Origin: CAG-390 sp964384555
GTDB lineage: Bacteria; Bacillota; Clostridia; Oscillospirales; CAG-272
Reading direction: 5' to 3'
Assembly: GCA_964384555.1 (NCBI GenBank)
Contig: CAYLLA010000054.1
Location: forward strand, 1-9,533
DNA length: 9,533 nucleotides
A model generated the notes under the pieces. It ran no database searches, was not told the origin of the DNA, and was given only the letters and a program-made list of their open reading frames with translations. Shown here in pieces: positions 1-6,107 of this stretch; position 1 is the first letter of the stretch, and the number at the start of each line of letters is the position of its first letter. A program made the translations under genes and the position numbers.

Positions 1-10
1 CGATGATCGC

Positions 11-119
11 GGAAGAGATCCGCAGGGCGGATCTCAAATTGAATAAATTTGTTCTGTATTTTTTGCCGTAGGGGCGACCTGTGGTCGCCCGAAACAAAGG
101 ATATTGCATTTATTTACGG
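11..119 (+). repeat. Left module of intergenic mosaic repeat, copy A, with two short palindromes
   Basis: This non-coding stretch carries two perfect inverted repeats. The first pairs 15-23 with 27-35 (9 bp, 3-nt loop). The second pairs 72-79 with 83-90 (8 bp, loop TGT). The first is the counterpart of the hairpin at 2668-2687, and both are followed by an AT-rich stretch containing TGTATTTTTTG. The second palindrome resembles the short GC-rich palindromes scattered through many gut Clostridia genomes. Its equivalent in copy B (around 2710-2720) has decayed. No reading frame with a ribosome binding site is seen here. Confidence 0.65.
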
Positions 120-199
120 CTACAGGTGAGAGAGATGACTCTTGCCAAGCCTTCTCATGTGTGAGAAGGCTTGGCGAGAGCCGCTGCTTTCACCTATAG
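120..199 (+). repeat. Long palindromic intergenic element, copy A
   Basis: Near-perfect hairpin. The core stem pairs 139-157 with 162-180 (19 positions, 18 Watson-Crick and one G-U, 4-nt loop). Outer arms CTACAGGTGA (120-129) and TCACCTATAG (190-199) pair with one mismatch. The same element occurs at 2748-2823 and its left half at 9458-9533, always in the same orientation. It has no coding capacity, so it is best described as a small palindromic dispersed repeat. Whether it is mobilised in trans, like a MITE, or acts as RNA cannot be decided here. Confidence 0.75.
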
Positions 200-209
200 C
201 CATTAAAAA

Positions 210-337
210 AGCAAAATTTGATAGGTGATAATGTTCCGCGCTGACTAAATTGACAAAGAAAGATACGAATCTGATATTCTCCACCATCGGGGTATGAACA
301 TCAGATAACGCAAAACCTTCACCCGAGATTTAAAGAA
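210..337 (+). repeat. Structured unit A1 (hairpin plus possible pseudoknot) upstream of pnp
   Basis: The module begins with AGCAAAATTTGATAGGTGAT (210-229), which recurs at 2837-2856. It continues into a unit at 230-337 that recurs in tandem at 2925-3146. The unit folds as a hairpin, 269-279 with 296-306 (10 of 11 positions paired). Loop residues TCGGGGT (287-293) can pair with ACCCGA (321-326) just downstream, which would form a pseudoknot. It ends about 145 bases before the pnp start, so it could lie in the 5' leader. The structural reading is inference from comparing copies. Confidence 0.6.
250..278 (+). promoter_or_regulatory. Possible sigma-A promoter inside unit A1
   Basis: A perfect TTGACA (250-255) is followed after 17 bases by GATATT (273-278), which matches four of six -10 positions. 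TTGACA at the same point is kept in two of the three related units downstream (2878-2883 and 2946-2951), but the -10 is weaker there. If it is a promoter, the -10 overlaps the hairpin's 5' arm, so the hairpin would not be in the transcript. The promoter and RNA-structure readings therefore compete. Confidence 0.25.
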
Positions 338-411
338 ACCGCATGTGGGCAGCATTTAACCATGCGCCTCGCCGAGCGAGGGGCGCGCGGTTAAGTGCTA
401 ACCATGTCGGT
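338..411 (+). promoter_or_regulatory. Long imperfect stem-loop in the pnp leader
   Basis: An extended hairpin ends about 70 bases before the pnp start. 351-361 pairs with 389-399 (11 bp including one G-U). 363-368 pairs with 382-387, 369-372 pairs with 376-379 around a CGA loop, and an outer part pairs 338-345 with 403-411 across one bulge. In E. coli, pnp is autoregulated through RNase III cleavage of a long leader hairpin followed by PNPase action. A hairpin of this size in front of this pnp invites the same idea, but that role is inference. It is followed by AT-rich sequence, not by an immediate T-run, so it is not an obvious terminator. Confidence 0.5.
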
Positions 412-447
412 GGATCTTTAAATATATATTCATTTTTATTATTTTAT

Positions 448-482
448 AGGAAGCTTTCATGCAGAAAGCAAAGGAGTTACAA
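448..482 (+). promoter_or_regulatory. Two ribosome binding sites ahead of pnp
   Basis: AAGGAG at 471-476 lies 6 bases before ATG 483 and is the better site. AGGAAG at 448-453 lies 5 bases before an in-frame ATG at 459. The 459 start would add eight residues not expected in PNPase, so 483 was chosen. The upstream ATG could still be used, or could act as a small in-frame alternative start. Confidence 0.6.
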
Positions 483-2591
483 ATGTACGAGATCAAAAGC
501 ACACAAATGGAGTTCCCGAAGCACAAGATATTCCGCTATACACTGGCGGGACGCGAGCTTTCGGTAGAGGTAGGCAAGATGGCGGGACTCGCCAACGGCT
601 CCTGCCTTGTAAGATACGGCGATACCGCAGTGCTTTGCTGCGCCACCGCATCCGCAAAGCCGCGCGATGGGATCGATTTTCTTCCCCTCTCTGTAGACTA
701 CGAGGAGAGAATGTACGCCGCGGGCAAGATCCCCGGCGGCTATCTTAAGCGCGAGGGCAAGCCCAGCGAAAAGGCCATACTTACCGCCCGCGTTATCGAC
801 CGCCCCATTCGTCCCCTTTTCCCCAAGGATCTGAGAAATGACGTTGCTCTGACACTTACCGTTATGTCGGTAGACCAGGACTGCTCACCCGAGATCACCG
901 CCATGCTCGGCGCATCCATCGCCCTTTCCATTTCGGATATTCCGTGGAACGGCCCGATCGGCGGCGTGTTTATGGGCCTTGTTGACGGCAAGCTCGTTGT
1001 AAACCCCACAGAGGCAGAGAGAGCCGTTAGCGACCTTGAGCTGACAGTTGCCGCATCGATGAACAAGGTAGTTATGATCGAGGCCGGCGCCAAAGAGGTC
1101 GCCGATGACGTTATGTTTGACGCCATTATGACCGCTCATGCCGAGATAAAGGCACTGCTCCAGTTCGTTAATGCCATTATCGATGAGGTGGGCAAGCCCA
1201 AATTTGAGTATCCCTCCTGCGAGCTTGACCATGATATGTTTGATAAGATATTTGCATTCTGCGAGGCGGACCTTATGAGGGCGCTCGATACAGATGACAA
1301 GAACGTGCGCGACGAGCGCATGCTCCCCATTGAGGATGCAATACTTGAAAAGTTCGGCGAGGAATATCCCGACCTGCCCACACAGATGCCGGAACTCGTT
1401 TACAAGATGCAAAAGAAGGTAGTGCGCCGCTGGCTGCTTGAGGGCAAGCGCGTAGACGGTCGTGCACTTAACCAGATCCGCCCGCTTGGCGCCGAGGTCG
1501 GCCTCTTTAAGAAGGTACACGGCTCGGGTATGTTCACCCGCGGACAGACACAGGTGGTCACCTTGGCGACCCTTGGCACACTTGCCGAGGCTCAGATGCT
1601 GGACGGCATTGACAACGAGGACTCCAAGAGATATATGCACCACTACAATATGCCCGGCTTCTCGACAGGTGAGGCAAAATCCACCCGCAGCCCCGGCAGA
1701 CGTGAGATAGGCCACGGCGCACTTGCAGAGCGTTCGCTCGTGCCGGTACTCCCCACACCCGAGGAGTTCCCCTATGCCATTCGTCTTGTCTCCGAGGTCA
1801 TATCCTCTAACGGTTCTACCTCGCAGGCCTCTGTTTGCGGCTCAACACTCGCTCTTATGGATGCCGGCGTGCCGATCAAAGCACCCGTTGCGGGTATCTC
1901 CTGCGGTCTTATCACCGAGGGCGACAACTGGATGACCATGATAGACATTCAGGGCGTTGAGGACTTTTACGGCGATATGGACTTTAAGGTCGCCGGTACA
2001 CACAAAGGTATTACATCCATCCAGATGGACCTTAAGATCGACGGTCTTACACCCGAGATCATTAAATCCGCTTTGGAGATGACTCACGCAGGACGCGACT
2101 ATATCATCGATGAGGTGATACTTAAGGCTATCCCCGCTCCCCGCGAGGAGGTAAATGAGTGCGCGCCCAAGATGATGACGATAAAGATCGACCCGGATAA
2201 GATCCGTGAGGTCATAGGCAAGGGCGGCTCGGTAATACAAAAGATAGTTGCCGACACCGGCGCCAAGATAGATATTGAGGATGACGGCACGGTATACATC
2301 GCCGCCGTTAACCGCGCAGCCGCCGATGCTGCAAAGGCGACCATTGATGCCATATGCTTTGAGCCTGTTGTGGGCACCGTCTACACAGGTAAGGTAACCG
2401 GCATTAAGGAGTTTGGTTGCTTTGTTGAGTACGCCCCCGGTAAGGAGGGCATGGTGCATATCTCCCGCATCACCGACCACCGCATAGATAAGGTTGAGGA
2501 TGTTTTGCACCTCGGCGATACCGTAAAGGTAAAATATATCGGTCTCGATAAAAAGGGCAGAATGGATTTCTCTATCAGAGACGCCCAGTAA
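483..2591 (+). CDS. pnp: Polynucleotide phosphorylase (PNPase)
   Basis: PNPase is a cytoplasmic 3'-5' exoribonuclease that degrades RNA phosphorolytically to nucleoside diphosphates, normally as a trimer; it can also add tails. The product is 702 aa, close to the usual ~700-710. Order: first RNase PH-like domain (about 12-140, with the LANGS and RYGDTAVL region), a helical linker, the catalytic second RNase PH-like domain (about 310-545), a KH domain with GKGG at 579-582, and an S1 domain (about 626-697). In the catalytic half, the GRREIGHGALAERSL and SSNGSTSQASVCGS phosphate-binding regions are intact. By alignment to the E. coli enzyme, the metal/catalytic residues correspond to D494, D500 and K502, all present. 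The start at 483 has the better ribosome binding site. It stands alone between two repeat regions; rpsO, the usual upstream neighbour, is not in the window. Identification is essentially certain. Confidence 0.98.
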   Translation: MYEIKSTQMEFPKHKIFRYTLAGRELSVEVGKMAGLANGSCLVRYGDTAVLCCATASAKPRDGIDFLPLSVDYEERMYAAGKIPGGYLKREGKPSEKAILTARVIDRPIRPLFPKDLRNDVALTLTVMSVDQDCSPEITAMLGASIALSISDIPWNGPIGGVFMGLVDGKLVVNPTEAERAVSDLELTVAASMNKVVMIEAGAKEVADDVMFDAIMTAHAEIKALLQFVNAIIDEVGKPKFEYPSCELDHDMFDKIFAFCEADLMRALDTDDKNVRDERMLPIEDAILEKFGEEYPDLPTQMPELVYKMQKKVVRRWLLEGKRVDGRALNQIRPLGAEVGLFKKVHGSGMFTRGQTQVVTLATLGTLAEAQMLDGIDNEDSKRYMHHYNMPGFSTGEAKSTRSPGRREIGHGALAERSLVPVLPTPEEFPYAIRLVSEVISSNGSTSQASVCGSTLALMDAGVPIKAPVAGISCGLITEGDNWMTMIDIQGVEDFYGDMDFKVAGTHKGITSIQMDLKIDGLTPEIIKSALEMTHAGRDYIIDEVILKAIPAPREEVNECAPKMMTIKIDPDKIREVIGKGGSVIQKIVADTGAKIDIEDDGTVYIAAVNRAAADAAKATIDAICFEPVVGTVYTGKVTGIKEFGCFVEYAPGKEGMVHISRITDHRIDKVEDVLHLGDTVKVKYIGLDKKGRMDFSIRDAQ

Positions 2592-2616
2592 TCAATAAAA
2601 TCAATCACAAATGCTT

Positions 2617-2650
2617 CGCCGGGTCAGGACAAATAAATCTTGGCTCGGCG
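2617..2650 (+). other. Stem-loop just after pnp
   Basis: 2617-2629 pairs with 2638-2650 over 13 positions (10 Watson-Crick, 3 G-U) with an 8-nt loop, starting 26 bases after the pnp stop. No T-run follows, so it is a weak candidate for an intrinsic terminator. It may instead protect the 3' end or be another dispersed palindrome. Confidence 0.4.
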
Positions 2651-2662
2651 TTGCCGTCATAA

Positions 2663-2747
2663 CGGAAGAAATTCGCGAGCGAATTTCGAATTAAATGTAT
2701 TTTTTGTATTCATCGCCCGCAACAATGGATGTGGATATTTTAAATGT
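2663..2747 (+). repeat. Left module of intergenic mosaic repeat, copy B
   Basis: The palindrome 2668-2676 / 2679-2687 is the counterpart of 15-35. It is followed by the same AT-rich TGTATTTTTTG stretch and then the lead-in to the long palindromic element. The stem differs from copy A by paired changes on both arms, so the fold is kept while the sequence changes. The lead-in (about 2723-2747) is also recognisable at about 9433-9457. Confidence 0.6.
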
Positions 2748-2823
2748 CTATAGGTGAAAGAGACGAATCTTACTAAGCCTTCTCATGTGAGAGAAGGCTT
2801 GGCTAGATTCGCTACCTCACCTA
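2748..2823 (+). repeat. Long palindromic intergenic element, copy B
   Basis: Counterpart of 120-199. The inner stem is perfect, AAGCCTTCTC (2775-2784) with GAGAAGGCTT (2791-2800), loop ATGTGA. A further block pairs 2764-2770 with 2805-2811, and the outer arms TAGGTGA (2751-2757) and TCACCTA (2817-2823) are perfect. It is in the same orientation as copy A and non-coding. Confidence 0.75.
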
Positions 2824-2836
2824 CAAACGAATAAAA

Positions 2837-2924
2837 AGCAAAATTTGATAGGTGATAATGTTCCGCGCCAACTAAATTGACACAGAAAGATACGAATCCG
2901 AACATCTACGCCGGCACAGCTGTA
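2837..2924 (+). repeat. Shortened unit B0 of the structured repeat
   Basis: Begins with the same AGCAAAATTTGATAGGTGAT as copy A (2837-2856). From 2857 it follows the unit consensus (ATGTTCCGCGC, ACTAAATTGACA, AGATACGAATC) and then diverges at the hairpin. The 5' arm around 2896-2910 now pairs with 2922-2936, which already belongs to the next unit, and the loop is unrelated. The CGGGG loop and the CACCCGAGACT tail are missing. It is best read as a truncated or recombined unit. Confidence 0.55.
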
Positions 2925-3036
2925 AATGTTCTGATCTAAATATAATTGACATAGAAAGCTATGAATCTGAAATTCTCCACCATCGGGGTATGAAATTCAG
3001 ATCACGAAATAACGTCACCCGAGACTAAAAAAACTA
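2925..3036 (+). repeat. Structured unit B1 (hairpin plus possible pseudoknot)
   Basis: Full unit, 112 bases, directly followed by B2. The hairpin pairs 2965-2975 with 2992-3002 (10 of 11). Loop TCGGGGT (2983-2989) can pair with ACCCGA (3017-3022). It ends in an A-rich stretch. Relative to A1 the seventh stem pair has changed from T-A to A-T, a compensatory change. Confidence 0.6.
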
Positions 3037-3146
3037 AATGTTCCGATCCCAACTAAACTGATATAGACAGATACGGATCTGATCTTCTCCGCCATCGGGG
3101 TATGAAGTTCAGATCACGAAATAACGACACCCGAGACTTAAAAAAG
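3037..3146 (+). repeat. Structured unit B2 running into the peptidase gene's ribosome binding site
   Basis: Second full tandem unit, 112 bases after B1. The hairpin pairs 3077-3087 with 3104-3114 (10 of 11). Loop TCGGGGT (3095-3101) can pair with ACCCGA (3129-3134). That pairing partner lies only about 10 bases before the ribosome binding site (AGAGGT, 3145-3150) of the gene starting at 3155, so a folded pseudoknot could influence translation. Function is inference; the repeat and base pairing are read directly. Confidence 0.6.
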
Positions 3147-3154
3147 AGGTAGAA

Positions 3155-4312
3155 ATGATGAATGATCGCGATTCCAACACACGGGCATTTAAACTGGATA
3201 AGCACCTGAGTCAGCGTGCGGCGCGGGAAAGGCGGCGCAAAACGCAAAGGATAATTCTTTTGGTCCTTATGTCACTGCTGGCGGTATCACTTATAGTGGC
3301 CACGGTCGTTATATGCAGTGAGCTGGCAAACGGCGGCGAGGACACCCTGCCACCGCCGGTAGACAGTTCATCCGCCCCCGGCCCTGTACCGGACAGCAGT
3401 AATGCGACGATCACGCCAGAGACCACCGAGCCGACAGTTACCCCCGCGCCGGAAACCACCGCGGGCACACCGGAGGGCTATACCGTAAAGCTTATGACGG
3501 CGGAGGATATTCACCGCGGCGAGCTGATACTTGTAAATTCGAGCTATAAATATATCCCCCCCACAACTACCGCCGACCTTTGCGATGTGCGCAGCGCACG
3601 CAGTGAAAAGTGGGGAACATCAGCATCCGGCAGGGTGATTCATTCATTCTCCTGCGCCTATGACCTTAAGCTGAGCGCAAAAACTTTGCTGGCACTGAAT
3701 AATATGATAGACGACTTTTACGATGCCACCAAAAATCAGGATGTTTACCTGCCGCAGTACAGCTGCTATCGCTCAAGCGACGATCAAGCCGCAATGTATG
3801 ATGCAAAGCCCTCAAAGGAGGATCCCGCAGGGTGCAGCGAGCATAATACAGGCCTGGCAGTGGACCTTCGCGCGTGGCTGACGATAGAAAGCGGCGATAT
3901 CTACCCATATATCTCGGAGGATTACCCCTCCTGCGTGCAGATATATAACTGGGTCAACACAAATTGCTATAAGTACGGCTTTGTGCAGAGATACCCCGAG
4001 GGTAAGGCCTCGGTAACACACTCGGCGCACTATATCGAGCATTACAGATACGTGGGCTATCCCCACGCACTGGCAATGATGCGCAATGACCTTTGCCTTG
4101 AGGAGTACCTTGCCGTGCTTGCCACCCGCCACAGCTATGACAGCACACATTATGTTATAAACGGCGATGACGGCGTGACATACGAGATATATTACGTTCC
4201 CGCCGCTACGGGCGAGGGCGCGACCACCTCCGTCCCCGTGCCGATCAACCTGCCGTATACGATATCCGGCAATAACTACGACGGCTTTATAGTTACCGTG
4301 ACCCGTGCATAA
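3155..4312 (+). CDS. Membrane-anchored M15/VanY-like D-alanyl-D-alanine carboxypeptidase family protein
   Basis: Zinc peptidases of this family trim the terminal D-Ala from peptidoglycan stem peptides outside the cell. The 385-aa product has a basic N-terminus, one membrane segment (about 33-55) acting as signal anchor, a Ser/Thr/Pro/Glu-rich linker (about 61-108), then the peptidase domain (about 115-325) and a C-terminal extension of about 60 residues. The first zinc site reads SEHNTGLAVD (H230, D237). The third ligand is H296 in HYIEHYRYVG. Family members usually have E-P-W-H here, with the catalytic Glu three residues before the His; this protein has Tyr at that place and Glu directly before the His (E295), so its activity is uncertain. 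ATG 3155 and ATG 3158 are both possible starts behind AGAGGT. The lipoprotein gene follows 6-15 bases downstream, probably in one operon. Confidence 0.88.
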   Translation: MMNDRDSNTRAFKLDKHLSQRAARERRRKTQRIILLVLMSLLAVSLIVATVVICSELANGGEDTLPPPVDSSSAPGPVPDSSNATITPETTEPTVTPAPETTAGTPEGYTVKLMTAEDIHRGELILVNSSYKYIPPTTTADLCDVRSARSEKWGTSASGRVIHSFSCAYDLKLSAKTLLALNNMIDDFYDATKNQDVYLPQYSCYRSSDDQAAMYDAKPSKEDPAGCSEHNTGLAVDLRAWLTIESGDIYPYISEDYPSCVQIYNWVNTNCYKYGFVQRYPEGKASVTHSAHYIEHYRYVGYPHALAMMRNDLCLEEYLAVLATRHSYDSTHYVINGDDGVTYEIYYVPAATGEGATTSVPVPINLPYTISGNNYDGFIVTVTRA

Positions 4313-4327
4313 GCGAGTGTGAGCTTG

Positions 4328-5791
4328 ATGACAATGAAAAAGAAGAGACAAAAAAGAATATTCCCGCGCGCCGTTGGCGCGGCGCTGGCTGTTGCCATGC
4401 TCTGCCTGCCGCTGGCGAGCTGCGGATTTGTTGAGATAAATTATCCCGGCGGCGGAACGACAGCGGCGGAGACCACGGCCGCGACCACACCGCCCGCCAC
4501 ACCTCCCGAGACGAGCGAGCCGCCCAAGGTGATGACCTTTCCGGATCGCACATCCGATGCCGCAAATGCACTGGCGGCGTTGCCGTCGGTGGAGCTGGGC
4601 ACGGCGGACCTGATAATTGCAAATTCCTACGCCGCACCGGATCTGTTTGCCCCCGCGGAGGATGATACCCTCAACGCGGCAAGGCGGCGGCGCACCGAGC
4701 TTGCCTGCGCGCGCTATGATATCAACCTGACCATAACACGCGCGGACGATGCCGAGCTGCTTGCGGCACTGCAAAAAAATGCGGCAGCCGGCGACTATTA
4801 CGCCGACCTTTCGGTAATACCCGCGACCTCCGCCGCGCTTTATTTTAATGCATCGATCGCCGCAAACCTGCGCGAGCTGCCCTTTTTTGTGACACCCTCC
4901 GACCACCACAGCGCCGCCGGAGCGGGAATTGCCGGCTCATCCTGCTATTTTTACTGCGGTGATGCAGTATTTGACCCGGATTCGATCATGACGCTCTATT
5001 TTAACCGCACCACGGCGGGCGCGGAGCTGACAGATTTGCTTTATCGCCGCGCTCTCGGCGAGGGGCTGACCTGGGAGGATCTGTTTACCGCCACCGCGGG
5101 CAGGACCGTCCTTTGCGGCGATGACGGTGCGGATACCGCTTTTGCCGCGGATATTCTTTGCGCAACACTTGGGATAGAATTTGTATCCCACCCGCAGGGC
5201 AAGTCGCCCACTGTTAATTGCGACCTTGATGCGCTGGCCACCGCCAACACCCTGATAGGGCGGCTGGCATCGGTCTGCGAGATCAGCGGCGAATCGTTTG
5301 ATAAATTCACGCGCGGTGAGGCGCTGTTTAGGTTCGGCACGGTATCCGACATTCGCCGCCTGTACAGCCTTGACTGCGAGTGGGGCATTCTGCCCGTGCC
5401 GATGGCAAGCACTGACGGCGGATACATAACGCTTGGCGCGGAAACGCGACCCGTGATAGCCTGTGTGGGCGGCGCGGGACGTACCGAGCTGTGCGGCGCG
5501 GCACTTGCGGCGCTTGATGCCGCCTCCGGCGCGTGGCTTGGCGACGCCTATGCCGATGCCGCGCTGGATACCTGCCTGCGCGATAATAACTCCTACCTTA
5601 CATTGCGACGCGTGCTGGACTCGGATATTAGATTTGACTTTGCATACCTCTACGCGGGAGCGACGGATGAGCTGTACGGCGCGACCATTGGCGCGATAAG
5701 ATCCTGCTTTGAGGGGCGCGCGACCCTCCCGGATGCCATCAAGAGCGCACGCTCGAACGCCGACCGCGAGCTGGCGAGAGTTTTTGAGTAA
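4328..5791 (+). CDS. Orphan extracellular solute-binding-like lipoprotein
   Basis: The 487-aa product starts with a basic signal peptide and a lipobox LASC, with Cys32 as the likely lipidated residue. A low-complexity Thr/Ala/Pro/Glu linker follows (about 40-62). The rest resembles divergent family-1-type extracellular solute-binding proteins of Clostridia: a DLSVIPA stretch, NLRELPFF, WGILPVP near residue 352 and LRDNNS near 417. No ABC permease or ATPase gene is in the window, so it may bind a ligand without a dedicated transporter, serve a distant one, or have another envelope role. The start is uncertain: GTG 4319, ATG 4328 and ATG 4334 are in frame and the ribosome binding sites are weak; 4328 was chosen for a normal signal peptide. 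Close spacing suggests translation coupled to the peptidase gene. Ligand unknown. Confidence 0.75.
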   Translation: MTMKKKRQKRIFPRAVGAALAVAMLCLPLASCGFVEINYPGGGTTAAETTAATTPPATPPETSEPPKVMTFPDRTSDAANALAALPSVELGTADLIIANSYAAPDLFAPAEDDTLNAARRRRTELACARYDINLTITRADDAELLAALQKNAAAGDYYADLSVIPATSAALYFNASIAANLRELPFFVTPSDHHSAAGAGIAGSSCYFYCGDAVFDPDSIMTLYFNRTTAGAELTDLLYRRALGEGLTWEDLFTATAGRTVLCGDDGADTAFAADILCATLGIEFVSHPQGKSPTVNCDLDALATANTLIGRLASVCEISGESFDKFTRGEALFRFGTVSDIRRLYSLDCEWGILPVPMASTDGGYITLGAETRPVIACVGGAGRTELCGAALAALDAASGAWLGDAYADAALDTCLRDNNSYLTLRRVLDSDIRFDFAYLYAGATDELYGATIGAIRSCFEGRATLPDAIKSARSNADRELARVFE

Positions 5792-5839
5792 AAGCGAAAC
5801 TATAAAGATCATATAAAAGTGAGAAAGTGAGAAAAAACG

Positions 5840-6094
5840 ATGAAAAAGTACGCAACCGTTCCGTACATTGTAAAAGCCAAGCGCTTTAAAAAGGAGATAG
5901 AACGCCCCTGCATTAAAAATCACGCTGTCTACACGGTCGGCTTTTGCGGCGACCGTGACGAAGAGCCGCAGCGCGAGGCGCACCTTGATGCCGAGTTTAC
6001 CGTGTCGATACTGGATATTATAAAGCTTGGCGCGATAGTTGCCGCCATCACCGCAGTTGTTTGCACGCTGGTACACGCGATAAACAGGGACTGA
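5840..6094 (+). CDS. Small C-terminally anchored membrane protein, unknown function
   Basis: The product is 84 aa and not recognised. The first ~55 residues are polar and begin very basic (MKKYATVPYIVKAKRFKKE), with two Cys (24 and 36) and an acidic stretch GDRDEEPQREAHLDAE. A single hydrophobic segment (about 59-81) ends just before the C-terminus, so it is probably tail-anchored, with the N-terminal part likely on the cytoplasmic side. Its stop overlaps the start of the AGGAGG ribosome binding site of the phosphodiesterase gene 13 bases on, which argues for a real, co-transcribed gene. Its own ribosome binding site is weak (GTGAGAAA repeated just upstream). Confidence 0.7.
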   Translation: MKKYATVPYIVKAKRFKKEIERPCIKNHAVYTVGFCGDRDEEPQREAHLDAEFTVSILDIIKLGAIVAAITAVVCTLVHAINRD

Positions 6095-6107
6095 GGAGGA
6101 TCACGCG

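Noticed and set aside
120..199. Palindromic element as an insertion sequence or integron attC site
   Set aside because: There is no transposase or integrase frame in the window and no attC core sites. It is short and non-coding, so only a dispersed palindrome can be claimed.
343..567. 74-aa open frame starting in the pnp leader
   Set aside because: Crosses the leader hairpin and overlaps the pnp start in another frame; no ribosome binding site and a low-complexity basic sequence.
885..1715. Long open frame antisense to pnp (276 aa), with others at 1842-2510
   Set aside because: Lies fully opposite an unmistakable PNPase gene; no ribosome binding site or family pattern, as expected from a codon-biased sense gene.
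2857..3146. Tandem repeats as a CRISPR array
   Set aside because: The period is about 112 bases with diverged whole units and no identical short repeats separated by unique spacers; no cas gene is present.
3812..6076. Two long antisense open frames (365 and 379 aa) opposite the peptidase, lipoprotein and small membrane protein genes
   Set aside because: Composition is Arg/Gly/Ala/Cys-rich without domains, and the sense frames have signal peptides, a lipobox and motifs. These are shadows of high-GC coding sequence.
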